This document shows, in pieces, positions 1 to 8,332 of a DNA stretch of 64,000 nt. Within the stretch, counting starts at the first letter, position 1, and each line of letters opens with the position of its first letter. Origin of the DNA: GM7GCV1 sp965222065 (lineage in GTDB: Bacteria; Pseudomonadota; Gammaproteobacteria; Pseudomonadales; GM7GCV1); NCBI GenBank assembly GCA_965222065.1, contig OZ244933.1, positions 1,116,001 to 1,180,000 on the forward strand, read 5' to 3'. The position numbers and the translations under genes are program-made. The notes below the pieces were generated by a model. It did no database searches and was not told where the DNA came from. It saw only the letters and a list, made by a program, of their open reading frames with translations.

Positions 1-1
1 G

Positions 2-1834
2 TACGCTGTTTACCATGGGGCCCGTGGCTTGCAGAAAATTGCCCGCCGTATAAACCAGCTGACTTCTTTGCTCGCAGAGAAGCTCCAGTCACTGGGTTAT
101 GACCTGGTGAATGATCACTGGTTTGACACCCTGACCGTTCACACCGGGGACAAAACCACCGAGATCCATATGGCTGCCCTGGACCACAGCATCAACCTGC
201 GCCAGATCGACTCCCAAACCATCGGTCTGTCCATCGACGAGACCACCGACATCGCCGACATAGAAACGCTTCTGCAAATTTTTACGCTGGATGATCATGC
301 TGAAATCCCGCTGGAAAAAGAGAATGTTTCAACAGACTCATTGCTTCCTGAATTTTTGCGCACTGACGACATCCTGACCCATGAGGTATTTAACCGGTAC
401 CACACGGAAACCGAAATGATGCGCTATCTGCGCCGACTGGCCGATAAGGATATTGCCCTGGATCGCAGCATGATTCCGCTGGGCTCCTGCACCATGAAAC
501 TCAACGCTGCCTCTGAAATGATCCCGGTCACCTGGGAAGCCTTTGCCAACATGCACCCTTTCGCCCCCTTTCAGCAGGCCCAGGGCTATCTGCAAATGAT
601 CGCCGAGCTGGAAGACATGTTATGCAAGGCCACAGGCTACAGTGCCATCAGCCTGCAGCCCAACGCGGGCTCCCAGGGCGAGTACGCCGGCTTACTGGCC
701 ATTCAGGCCTGGCACCAGTCCCGCGGTGAGGGTCACCGAAACATCTGCCTGATCCCCAGTTCGGCCCACGGGACCAACCCGGCATCGGCCCAGATGTGCA
801 ACATGAAGGTGGTCGTGGTTGCCTGCGACAACCATGGCAACGTCGACCTGGACGACCTGCGTGACAAATGTGAAGAACATTCTGGCAACCTGTCCACGCT
901 CATGGTGACCTACCCTTCCACGCACGGTGTGTTTGAAGAAGACATCACCAGCATTTGCGACCTGGTTCACCAGTACGGCGGCCAAGTGTATGTGGACGGC
1001 GCCAATCTCAACGCCATGGTTGGCCTTTGCTATCCGGGCAAATTTGGCGGTGACGTCTCACACCTGAACCTGCACAAAACCTTTTGCATTCCTCACGGGG
1101 GCGGTGGTCCCGGCGTCGGGCCCATCGGCGTGGTTGAGCATCTGGCGCCTTTTATGCCGTCACACAGCGCACTGGACAGCTCCGACAGCAAGCCAGTTGG
1201 GGCGGTATCGGCCGCACCCTATGGCAGTGCCAGCATCCTCCCCATCAGCTGGATGTACATCAACATGATGGGCGGCGAAGGGTTAACCCGCGCCACCGAG
1301 ACCGCCATACTCAATGCCAACTATGTCGCCGAACGACTGAAACCGCATTTCCCGGTGCTTTACAGCGGGCGCCAAAACCGTGTGGCACACGAATGCATTA
1401 TTGATTTACGTCCGCTCAAGGAAAACTCTGGCATCAGCGTGGAAGACGTGGCCAAACGGCTGATCGATTTCGGTTTTCACGCCCCGACCATGTCCTTCCC
1501 GGTATCCGGCACCCTGATGATCGAACCGACCGAAAGTGAATCAAGGGCCGAGCTGGATCGCTTCTGCGATGCCATGATCTGCATTCGCAAGGAAATCGCC
1601 GCGGTCGAAAATGGCGAGTGGCCCCAGGATGACAATCCCCTGGTCAACGCGCCGCACACGGCGCAAAAAGTTTCTGGCAATGAGTGGAAACATCCCTATG
1701 ATCGTGAAACCGCCGCTTACCCACTGGACTACTTGCGACAAAATAAATACTGGTCACCTGTTGCACGGGTGGATAATGTTTATGGCGACAAGAACCTCGT
1801 TTGTTCATGCCCCAGTATTAGTGAATACCAGTAG
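2..1834 (+). CDS. gcvP: Glycine dehydrogenase (decarboxylating), P-protein, C-terminal part
   Basis: This is the PLP-dependent P-protein of the cytoplasmic glycine cleavage system. It decarboxylates glycine and passes the aminomethyl group to the lipoyl arm of GcvH. The window opens inside the gene: codons run in frame from base 2 (Y-A-V-Y-H-G-A-R-G), and about 611 of the usual 950-960 residues are present. The PLP-binding lysine is seen in H-L-N-L-H-K-T-F, codon 1076-1078, followed by a glycine-rich P-H-G-G-G-G-P-G loop. The family C-terminus (D-N-V-Y-G-D-K-N-L-V-C-S-C-P) is intact. The TTG at 29 is not the start. The upstream gcvH/gcvT genes would lie outside the window. Confidence 0.97.
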   Translation, partial: YAVYHGARGLQKIARRINQLTSLLAEKLQSLGYDLVNDHWFDTLTVHTGDKTTEIHMAALDHSINLRQIDSQTIGLSIDETTDIADIETLLQIFTLDDHAEIPLEKENVSTDSLLPEFLRTDDILTHEVFNRYHTETEMMRYLRRLADKDIALDRSMIPLGSCTMKLNAASEMIPVTWEAFANMHPFAPFQQAQGYLQMIAELEDMLCKATGYSAISLQPNAGSQGEYAGLLAIQAWHQSRGEGHRNICLIPSSAHGTNPASAQMCNMKVVVVACDNHGNVDLDDLRDKCEEHSGNLSTLMVTYPSTHGVFEEDITSICDLVHQYGGQVYVDGANLNAMVGLCYPGKFGGDVSHLNLHKTFCIPHGGGGPGVGPIGVVEHLAPFMPSHSALDSSDSKPVGAVSAAPYGSASILPISWMYINMMGGEGLTRATETAILNANYVAERLKPHFPVLYSGRQNRVAHECIIDLRPLKENSGISVEDVAKRLIDFGFHAPTMSFPVSGTLMIEPTESESRAELDRFCDAMICIRKEIAAVENGEWPQDDNPLVNAPHTAQKVSGNEWKHPYDRETAAYPLDYLRQNKYWSPVARVDNVYGDKNLVCSCPSISEYQ

Positions 1835-1867
1835 TAGCAAGCAGCTTCCCAAAACAGCGGCCCAAAA

Positions 1868-2482
1868 GTGACACCCGAAACTGATATCAAGCTCTTTTTT
1901 GCCGGGATTTCATCCCTGCTGACGCTGGTCGCCTTTGCGCCCTATATCTGGTCAATCTATCGGGGCGGCACACGCCCCCATGCGTTTTCCTGGATTATCT
2001 GGGGCATTACCACCCTGATCGTGACGTTTGCGCAAGTTGATGCGGAGGGCGGTATCGGCGCCTGGCCTACCGGCCTGTCTGCCATGGTCACGTTTTACAT
2101 TGCCTGGCTGGCAATCCTCAGGCATGGCGATACCCAAATCACCCGCAGCGATTGGGGATTTTTTATCGCCGCCCTGGTCTCATTGCCTGTGTGGTATCTG
2201 TCATCCGATCCATTATGGGCCGTGATCATCCTCACCCTGGTAGACTCCCTGGCTTTTGGCCCAACCCTGCGCAAGGCCTATGTGTTCCCTCACCAGGAGA
2301 ACATCACCTTTTTCTCGCTCTTTATCCTGAGAAACATTTTTGGGCTGCTGGCACTGGAAGTATGGTCAGTCACCAACATGCTGTTCCATGTGGTGATGTC
2401 TGCAGGCTGCCTGATCCTGATTGTGTTGGTGCTGTGGCGCCGGGCTACCAAAGAAGCCCCGGCACCGAGCGAAACCGCCTAA
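1868..2482 (+). CDS. Multi-pass inner-membrane protein of unknown function
   Basis: A 204-residue protein that I do not recognise by family. It has about six or seven hydrophobic segments separated by short loops, so it is almost certainly an integral inner-membrane protein. Features seen are an A-P-Y-I-W-S-I-Y-R-G-G stretch after the first segment and P-H-A-F-S-W-I-I-W-G in the second, a spacing reminiscent of small PQ-loop-like transporters. That comparison is only a guess. It starts with GTG 33 nt after the gcvP stop and has no convincing Shine-Dalgarno, so it may be translated from the gcvP transcript. Its stop overlaps the stop of the convergent CDGSH gene by four bases. Confidence 0.7.
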   Translation: MTPETDIKLFFAGISSLLTLVAFAPYIWSIYRGGTRPHAFSWIIWGITTLIVTFAQVDAEGGIGAWPTGLSAMVTFYIAWLAILRHGDTQITRSDWGFFIAALVSLPVWYLSSDPLWAVIILTLVDSLAFGPTLRKAYVFPHQENITFFSLFILRNIFGLLALEVWSVTNMLFHVVMSAGCLILIVLVLWRRATKEAPAPSETA

Positions 2483-2718
2483 ACGCGATTGTGGCTACCG
2501 TCGCAGAAAGGCTGATTGCCACTGTGTTTGCAGCCGCAGAGAAATACCTTTCCCGTTTTTTCAGCAACAAATTTGATTGATTGAAATCCCGAGCCCTTGT
2601 GAGAACCATCGCAAAAAGGCTGGGAACCACTCTTGCCACAGGCACACCAGAAATACGCCTTGCTTTCCTCGACCTCGACCGGGTACGACTTCTTTTGCGC
2701 GATATGGGGTTCACTCAT
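2479..2718 (-). CDS. Double CDGSH iron-sulfur domain protein
   Basis: A 79-residue cytoplasmic protein with two copies of the CDGSH [2Fe-2S] signature: C25-x-C27-x8-C36-D-G-S-H40 and C61-x-C63-x8-C72-D-G-S-H76. Each three-Cys one-His set holds one labile cluster in this family (mitoNEET-related). Bacterial tandem forms are thought to act in redox sensing or cluster transfer, but a specific role cannot be given here. The start is taken as ATG 2718 because a GAGGTGG Shine-Dalgarno lies a few bases upstream; a GTG at 2727 is in frame but overlaps that site. The gene is convergent with, and overlaps by four bases, the membrane protein gene ending at 2482. Confidence 0.9.
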   Translation of the reverse strand: MSEPHIAQKKSYPVEVEESKAYFWCACGKSGSQPFCDGSHKGSGFQSIKFVAEKTGKVFLCGCKHSGNQPFCDGSHNRV

Positions 2719-2936
2719 GGCATCCACCTCTTATTGCAATGCCAAACATCATACTCCCCGATAACCGCTTTCATATACCCATAAAAACGCCGCCATTTGC
2801 TCACACAGATAATCTCAGCAGCCACAGTGGCGACGGGCGGGCAAGGCAATCTGACTTGAAAATACGCGATTTTATAAATAATAAATGAGCGGATTTGAAA
2901 GCCAGATTAACGCCGCCAGAACAAGCAAACTAGCTG

Positions 2937-3704
2937 CTAGTAGTCTCCGCGGCGCGGCGAATCATAATACTCATCCAGCGGAAACGGCACCGTCCTCCCC
3001 ACCAGATCTTCCAGCACGGCCAACTCCAGATCGGAGTGATCCTTGAAGGGTGCATCCTCGACCAGTTCGTCTGCGCCCTGGGCATTTACGTACTTGGGCA
3101 TGTCGTGGTGGGTTGATTCCAGGAACTCGTTGTAGGCTGAATCTGCGGCCACTTCCAGGTCGGCGGTTCCATAACAGAGACATACGTAGGTTCTGTTAGG
3201 CTCGGCATCCAGATACAGTCCGGTGCCCCGAATACCCACCGTGGCAAAAGGGGTGGAAACGCGCAGGCGCTGCTCCTGGCGACGTCCGAACACAAACAGG
3301 GCGGCCCCTTTGAGCAACTCAATACCTTCATCGATAATCGATGAGCTGGCGGATCTTGGCTGTGGCCGGAGTATTCGCAACTGGGCATTGGCACGCAGCA
3401 TGTAGGCATCCTGACCCACGACAAACGACGCGGTGGAATCCGGCCCGGTCTCTACGGCGTCACCGGCCCGCACGGGCGTATCCAGTGTCGCCAGTTGACC
3501 ATTCACACGAACCTCCCCTTCGATGCGGGAAAAGTTGCGAGTAGGCTGAACCTGGGGCGGCCTGGGACTGTTTACCTGTGAGTTCACGATAGGTGCCAGG
3601 CTCATTGCTCCTGCACCAAACAAACCCAACTCAAGGGCCCTAACCAGCCACTTTCTGCGGGCCTGATTATATGGTGATTGTACTTCCGGGTATTTGTCAG
3701 CCAC
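2937..3704 (-). CDS. FecR-domain protein, membrane-anchored or exported
   Basis: A 255-residue protein with a basic N-terminus (Q-A-R-R-K-W), one hydrophobic segment at about 15-45 acting as signal or anchor, then a FecR domain (roughly 60-170). Typical features are R-I-E-G-E-V, an R-A-G-D-A-V-E-T-G-P-D-S motif, L-L-K-G-A-A-L-F-V and T-P-F-A-T-V-G-I-R-G-T. The C-terminal 90 residues are acidic. FecR domains occur in ferric-citrate signal relays and in periplasmic structural proteins; no sigma factor is next door, so a structural or sensory envelope role is inferred. The start is GTG 3704, with AAGGAGG five bases upstream; TTG 3719 would use that SD as codons. It lies 11 nt after the outer-membrane gene's stop, so the two form an operon. 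Confidence 0.82.
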   Translation of the reverse strand: MADKYPEVQSPYNQARRKWLVRALELGLFGAGAMSLAPIVNSQVNSPRPPQVQPTRNFSRIEGEVRVNGQLATLDTPVRAGDAVETGPDSTASFVVGQDAYMLRANAQLRILRPQPRSASSSIIDEGIELLKGAALFVFGRRQEQRLRVSTPFATVGIRGTGLYLDAEPNRTYVCLCYGTADLEVAADSAYNEFLESTHHDMPKYVNAQGADELVEDAPFKDHSDLELAVLEDLVGRTVPFPLDEYYDSPRRGDY

Positions 3705-3715
3705 CCTGACCTCCT

Positions 3716-4558
3716 TCAAAACGAAAATCGATGTAGATAGGCAACGGACAGACTTGTCTCGTCATACATGGTTTGCCCATAAAAGCTGGTTCGGGAAAAG
3801 CTGCCCAGCACATCAATGGCCACGAGGGATGAGAGCGGAATATTTATTCCCAGCTCCAGCTTGTCAACACGGCTCTCATCACGCCAGAGCAAACCTAAAT
3901 ACTCCTGACCCTGTGATTGCGTCCAGATTAGATCGCCTTCCATTCTTGAAAGTTCGCCGTAGACAATCAGGTCCCTGACTCGCATATCCATTCCGGCAAA
4001 CAATTCGGTCTGGCTAGTGTCCCAGTAGCCGTAATTTACCGTATCGATCACTGGCCATTCATCATAGCCTTCCCGGAGGGCCACCCCGGCATGGGTTTTC
4101 AAGGATGGCGTCCATTGTTTATTGACACTGAATTTCCCACGAAGATACCAGTCGGGATGAAACCCATTACTGTAATCCTTGCGCCTTGCGGCCAGGCTGA
4201 GTTTGAAATAGGGGGAATCCAGTGACGAAAAGGGTCGAAAATTGGCCGCTATGGCGGCATTGGCCGTCCAGTAGTTGGCAGGTTCATCGATATGAAACTG
4301 ATGGTACCCAAGCCCAACTTCACCGTGCAAAGACAGCTTTTGAGAGATGATGGTGGTTTTTCGCAGAGTGCCTGCGATCTGTGAATGCATCCCGTCTTCC
4401 GGGTTATTCATGCGATCCGGCGTAACCGACAGATTATTGCTGTAAGCAGTTTCTGCTGAAAAATCGAATGAGGCTGGCGCCGCTTGCAGGTTCGCACAAA
4501 AAAACAGTACGGAAATAAATATCCACAACCACACGGGGCCTTTTCTGTGTTTGTCCAT
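3716..4558 (-). CDS. Putative outer-membrane beta-barrel protein
   Basis: A 280-residue protein starting with a clear Sec signal peptide (basic M-D-K-H-R-K, hydrophobic W-L-W-I-F-I-S-V-L-F-F, cleavage after L-Q-A-A). The mature part alternates polar and aromatic residues in short strands and ends in ...H-R-F-S-F, the terminal-phenylalanine pattern recognised by the BAM machinery. It is therefore likely a small barrel of 12-14 strands; ligand unknown. Start ATG 4558 follows an AGGGGGG Shine-Dalgarno; the longer open frame to 4642 has no signal sequence. It is the first gene of a pair with the FecR-domain gene. Confidence 0.72.
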   Translation of the reverse strand: MDKHRKGPVWLWIFISVLFFCANLQAAPASFDFSAETAYSNNLSVTPDRMNNPEDGMHSQIAGTLRKTTIISQKLSLHGEVGLGYHQFHIDEPANYWTANAAIAANFRPFSSLDSPYFKLSLAARRKDYSNGFHPDWYLRGKFSVNKQWTPSLKTHAGVALREGYDEWPVIDTVNYGYWDTSQTELFAGMDMRVRDLIVYGELSRMEGDLIWTQSQGQEYLGLLWRDESRVDKLELGINIPLSSLVAIDVLGSFSRTSFYGQTMYDETSLSVAYLHRFSF

Positions 4559-4718
4559 GCTTCCCCCCTGGCATTTTTTGCCATTGAAGCGGTGACTATA
4601 GTAACCCTTCGGGACAGAATACAAATCTTTAACTATTCTCAATAATGGATTGGGTCACAGACTGTTATGATCTGCCGCCGCTTAAAACGTTTCCAAAAAT
4701 ACCGAGCCTGACTATCTT

Positions 4719-6062
4719 TTGCGTGTAACTTCCCAGGACATTCTTCACGGCCCGATGGGCAACACCCTGTACCGCATGACGGTACCCATGGTGATTGGCA
4801 TCTTCAGCATGATGGCATTCAGTGCCGTGGATATCTTCTTTGTCTCCATGATGGGTTCGGAGGAGTTGGCTGCGATCAGTTTTACCCTGCCCGTCACCAT
4901 GATGCTGTTCAATCTGATTATCGGATTGAGCGTGGCAACCTCGGTGCTGGTTGGCAGTGCCATTGGCCGCGGCAATCATGATCAGGCGGCCAGGCTGACC
5001 ACCGACAGCCTAATGTTCACGGTCTTGCTGACCCTGATCGTCTCCACCGTCGGTTATTTCACCATTGATCCCCTGTTTCGTTTGCTCGGTGCCAGCGAGC
5101 TGACCCTGCCACTGATTCACGAATACATGGATATTTACTATCTATGTTTTGGCCTTATGGTGATTCCCATGGTCGGCAACTCGGCCATACGCGCGACCGG
5201 CGATACCAAATGGCCCAGTATCCTGATGATTGTTGGCGGGTTAATGAACGTCATTCTGGACCCCATTCTGATCTTCGGTTATGGCCCTGTTCCGGCGATG
5301 GGTGTTCAGGGGGCAGCCCTGGCAACGGCAGGCTCCTGGCTGATCGGCTTTTTTGCCGGCTTTTACCTCTTATACGTACGCGAACAGCTCATTACCCTGA
5401 TCGTGCCTCCCATGGCCATCCTGCGCCAACACTGGTTAAAAATGCTGAGAACCGGCGTACCGATCTCGCTGGCCAACATGATGACCCCGGTGGCCACCGC
5501 CGCGCTGACCGCTTTCGTTGCCCAGTATGGCGAAATCGCTGTTGCCGGACTGGGCGCTGGCAACCGTATCGAAGCATTCAGCCTGGTTATTCCGTTTGCC
5601 ATTACGGCGGCATTATCGCCGTTTATGTCCCAGAACCTGGGTGCAGGAAACATCCAGCGCGCACATGAATCCCTGGTGCTTTGCGTCAAATTTATCCTGA
5701 AATTCCAGTTTGCTGTTTTCCTGGTATTTGTCGGCGGGGCCTGGTGGCTGGCCCAGATTTTTTCTTCCGATCCCGAGATCGTCAAAGTTGCACGAATCTA
5801 TCTGTGGATTATGCCGTTGGGGCTGGGCTTTTACGGGATCATTATCGTGCTGAATACTGCATTTAATGCCCAACACCAGTCTGAGAAAACGCTTCTGCTA
5901 AGTCTCGTGCGCGTTCTGCTTTTATACATTCCCCTGGCCTGGGCGGGCGGTCACCTGTTTGGCATTCCCGGCATCTTTATCGGCGCCACCCTGGGCAATG
6001 GCATTGCCGCACTCTGCGGCTGGTTCGTCTATAAAGCGACCAGAATGCAGCCAAACACATAA
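4719..6062 (+). CDS. MATE-family multidrug/toxin efflux transporter
   Basis: A 447-residue protein with 12 predicted membrane segments and MATE (MatE) sequence features: H-G-P-M-G-N-T-L near the N-terminus, G-N-S-A-I-R-A-T-G-D-T in the first half, and S-P-F-M-S-Q-N-L-G-A-G in the second. MATE proteins export drugs, dyes or metabolites from the cytoplasm in exchange for H+ or Na+; the substrate is not predictable. The start is TTG 4719, the only initiator upstream of the conserved N-terminal motif; ATG 4755 would remove it. The gene is divergent from the outer-membrane/FecR pair across about 160 bp and is followed by the amt regulatory region. Confidence 0.92.
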   Translation: MRVTSQDILHGPMGNTLYRMTVPMVIGIFSMMAFSAVDIFFVSMMGSEELAAISFTLPVTMMLFNLIIGLSVATSVLVGSAIGRGNHDQAARLTTDSLMFTVLLTLIVSTVGYFTIDPLFRLLGASELTLPLIHEYMDIYYLCFGLMVIPMVGNSAIRATGDTKWPSILMIVGGLMNVILDPILIFGYGPVPAMGVQGAALATAGSWLIGFFAGFYLLYVREQLITLIVPPMAILRQHWLKMLRTGVPISLANMMTPVATAALTAFVAQYGEIAVAGLGAGNRIEAFSLVIPFAITAALSPFMSQNLGAGNIQRAHESLVLCVKFILKFQFAVFLVFVGGAWWLAQIFSSDPEIVKVARIYLWIMPLGLGFYGIIIVLNTAFNAQHQSEKTLLLSLVRVLLLYIPLAWAGGHLFGIPGIFIGATLGNGIAALCGWFVYKATRMQPNT

Positions 6063-6100
6063 AAAGTTTCTGTGGCCTGTGCCTCAGCATACTGCTTGAG

Positions 6101-6116
6101 TGGCACAGGTATTGCT
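6101..6116 (+). promoter_or_regulatory. Sigma-54-type -24/-12 promoter for amt
   Basis: TGGCAC at 6101-6106, then A-GGTA, then TTGCT at 6112-6116. GG (6102-6103) and GC (6114-6115) are separated by exactly 10 bp, as the RpoN consensus TGGCACrN4TTGCW requires. It lies about 90 bp before the amt start, and amt is a classical NtrC/RpoN target. I did not find a clear NtrC enhancer; it could lie inside the end of the MATE gene. Confidence 0.75.
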
Positions 6117-6208
6117 TGACTATTTAGGCCGGGATTGCGCCAGCAAACCGGCTTCACAGGCAAACATGGTTTAGCCAACGAAGGTTCAAACTACACAGGA
6201 ACAGATCT

Positions 6209-7507
6209 ATGACTAGGTGGAAGTTATTAACCCTAGCCCCTCTCACACTACTTTTTACCTCACCCCTTCTTCACGCCCAAGAAACAGCGTTCAGTCTTCA
6301 GGAACATCTCGATATCGTTTGGGTCCTGCTCGCAGGGGTCCTGGTTTTCTTTATGCAGGCCGGATTTGCCTTGCTGGAAACCGGCATGTCGCGGGCCAAG
6401 AATGCGGTCAACGTCATGATGAAGAACTACACGGATGTGTGCATGGCCAGCGTTATCTTCTGGCTGATTGGTTACAGCCTGATGTTTGGCGAAAACGACA
6501 CCGGGTTTTACGGGTTTTCCGGCTTGGGCCTGGCGGGCGATTCGCCCTTTGATTACGCCTACCTGTTCTTCCAGGCAATGTTCGCCGCCACAGCAGCAAC
6601 CATATGTTCCGGTGCCATGGCCGAGCGCACCAAATACAACTCCTACATCCTTTCTGCGGCGCTGCTGATTGCGGTGGTATACCCGATCTACGGAAGCTGG
6701 GTCTGGAATGGCGGAGGCTGGCTGGCCCAGCTGGGCTTCATTGATTTTGCCGGATCCACGGTGGTGCACTCAATCGGTGCCTGGTGTGCACTGGCGGGGA
6801 TCATCGCTGTCGGCCCCCGCTTGGGGCGTTTTGACAAACGCACCGGCGAAACGCGCCCCATTCAGGGCCACAACCTGACACTCGTGGGCATTGGCGGGTT
6901 TATTCTGTGGTTTGGCTGGTTTGGCTTTAATCCGGGAAGTACCCTGGCAGCCGTTCCCGATATTGCTTCCATTGCCATCAACACGCACCTGGCGGCGTCG
7001 GCAGGTGCACTGGGCAGCATTCTTACGTTTGTTCTGCGCGGCAAGCCGGTCCTGATGACCAGTGTGGTCAACGGCAGCCTGGCCGGACTGGTTGCCATCA
7101 CCGCAGGCTGTGCCTCCATGAGCATTGAATTCGCCATGGTCACCGGATTTGTCGGCGGCATCATCTGCGTACTTGGCAGCGATCTGCTACTCAAGCTTCA
7201 GGTCGATGATGTGGTCGGTGCCGTGCCTGTCCATGGCTTTTCCGGTGCCTGGGGCACCCTGGCAGCGGGCATGTTTGTGACGGGCGACCTGTTTAATGTT
7301 GATCAGATAGTGGTTCAGCTGATTGGCATCGGCGCCGGTTTTCTCTGGGCCTTCCCCCTTTCTTTCCTGATCTACTTTGTGATCAGCAAAACCATGGGAT
7401 TACGCTCTGACTCTTTGCATGAACAGCGTGGACTGGATGTCACCGAGCACGCCGAAATCGGATTTCCCGAGTTTCAGCAAAACCAGACTTTCAAAACCGG
7501 GAGCTAA
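6209..7507 (+). CDS. amt: Ammonium transporter (Amt family)
   Basis: A 432-residue inner-membrane channel-type transporter for ammonium. A cleavable-looking signal peptide (T-L-L-F-T-S-P-L-L-H-A-Q-E) is followed by 11 membrane segments. The twin pore histidines are visible in S-T-V-V-H-S and V-P-V-H-G-F-S-G-A-W-G, and the conserved aspartate in G-F-I-D-F-A-G. Amt trimers are normally gated by a P-II protein, but no glnK/glnB gene is adjacent, unlike the usual glnK-amtB pair. A sigma-54-type promoter lies upstream, so nitrogen-limitation control is likely. A gene of unknown function begins three bases after its stop and is probably co-transcribed. Confidence 0.95.
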   Translation: MTRWKLLTLAPLTLLFTSPLLHAQETAFSLQEHLDIVWVLLAGVLVFFMQAGFALLETGMSRAKNAVNVMMKNYTDVCMASVIFWLIGYSLMFGENDTGFYGFSGLGLAGDSPFDYAYLFFQAMFAATAATICSGAMAERTKYNSYILSAALLIAVVYPIYGSWVWNGGGWLAQLGFIDFAGSTVVHSIGAWCALAGIIAVGPRLGRFDKRTGETRPIQGHNLTLVGIGGFILWFGWFGFNPGSTLAAVPDIASIAINTHLAASAGALGSILTFVLRGKPVLMTSVVNGSLAGLVAITAGCASMSIEFAMVTGFVGGIICVLGSDLLLKLQVDDVVGAVPVHGFSGAWGTLAAGMFVTGDLFNVDQIVVQLIGIGAGFLWAFPLSFLIYFVISKTMGLRSDSLHEQRGLDVTEHAEIGFPEFQQNQTFKTGS

Positions 7508-7510
7508 GAC

Positions 7511-8140
7511 ATGGCCGACCAACGTACACGCAGGGTTTTCTTTACTGCACTTTCCCGGGTGTTTGAAGGAAACAAGGTCTACGACGCCATGCTGTTATGG
7601 CAGACCCGATTCGCCAATGCGCCCGACACGGCAGCCGCCGATACCATCAAGGCTATCTGTGATGCCATGGGTGCCCGCGAGCTTTACCAGGAGCTTTATC
7701 GCCACCTTAAGGAATGCGCCGGCATGGCCGATTACCTGCTGAAGGAAGACCCGCTTCCCCAGTTGAAAAGCTATGCCGCCAACCAAAGCGGAATCGAAGA
7801 CGCCCCGGCACGCAGTTTTGGCGTGCTTATAGTGCAGATCGGCCGTTCGCTCGATTTGATCGAGTACCCCAACCTGCCATTGCAAATTAAGCGGGCACTG
7901 AGATCAAAGGGTATCGATGCTACCGCTGCCGAGCAGATCGAATCCATGATTCGAGACGACAAGGCCCGACGCATACCTGAATCATCACTTGGTGATTACG
8001 CCAAGGCAACTCATGTTATTTATGTGGTGCTGGCGGAAGTGTTGGGGCCCGTCCAGGCGGACGAAATACTCAGCAACTCGGTCAAACTGGTCGACAGGGC
8101 CAAGTACGGCAAGGCCTACTCGGCTCGTAATTTTCTCTAA
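7511..8140 (+). CDS. Conserved hypothetical soluble protein co-transcribed with amt
   Basis: A 209-residue protein with no signal peptide or membrane segment, largely alpha-helical in character; I do not recognise a named family. It starts at ATG 7511, three bases after the amt stop, with GGGAG inside the amt end as ribosome-binding site, so the two genes are very likely one transcript. Co-transcription with an ammonium transporter that lacks a neighbouring P-II gene makes a role in nitrogen-status signalling possible, but nothing in the sequence demonstrates it. Confidence 0.8.
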   Translation: MADQRTRRVFFTALSRVFEGNKVYDAMLLWQTRFANAPDTAAADTIKAICDAMGARELYQELYRHLKECAGMADYLLKEDPLPQLKSYAANQSGIEDAPARSFGVLIVQIGRSLDLIEYPNLPLQIKRALRSKGIDATAAEQIESMIRDDKARRIPESSLGDYAKATHVIYVVLAEVLGPVQADEILSNSVKLVDRAKYGKAYSARNFL

Positions 8141-8269
8141 AGCTTTTTCCGCTTTTCAGGACACTCAGGGTTTACCCTGGACAGGCAAGGACGCCGCTTT
8201 CTTTTTCACCTTTCCTGTTTATGACATATGAACATCGGCGACAGCACTGTTATTCAGCCGTCTTGACCC

Positions 8270-8275
8270 TATAAT
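8270..8275 (+). promoter_or_regulatory. Sigma-70 -10 box upstream of leuS
   Basis: A perfect TATAAT at 8270-8275, with a weak -35 (CTGTTA, 8247-8252) 17 bp upstream. The start of transcription would be near 8282, about 50 bases before the leuS ATG. This also shows that the longer open frame beginning at 8276 is untranslated leader. Confidence 0.6.
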
Positions 8276-8332
8276 GTGCGCCCTTCATACAGATTCTTTT
8301 TGAACCACAGATTCGGGAATAAACCGCACACA

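Noticed and set aside
2584..2888. Plus-strand open frames of 67-103 residues over the CDGSH gene and its upstream gap
   Set aside because: No Shine-Dalgarno or homology, and they overlap a well-supported minus-strand gene.
4559..4642. N-terminal extension of the outer-membrane protein
   Set aside because: The extension is hydrophilic and would bury the clear signal peptide. ATG 4558 has a strong Shine-Dalgarno.
6076..6109. Inverted repeat CCTGTGCC/GGCACAGG read as a terminator of the MATE gene
   Set aside because: There is no T-tract, and the right arm coincides with the -24 element of the sigma-54-type promoter. The promoter explanation is better supported.
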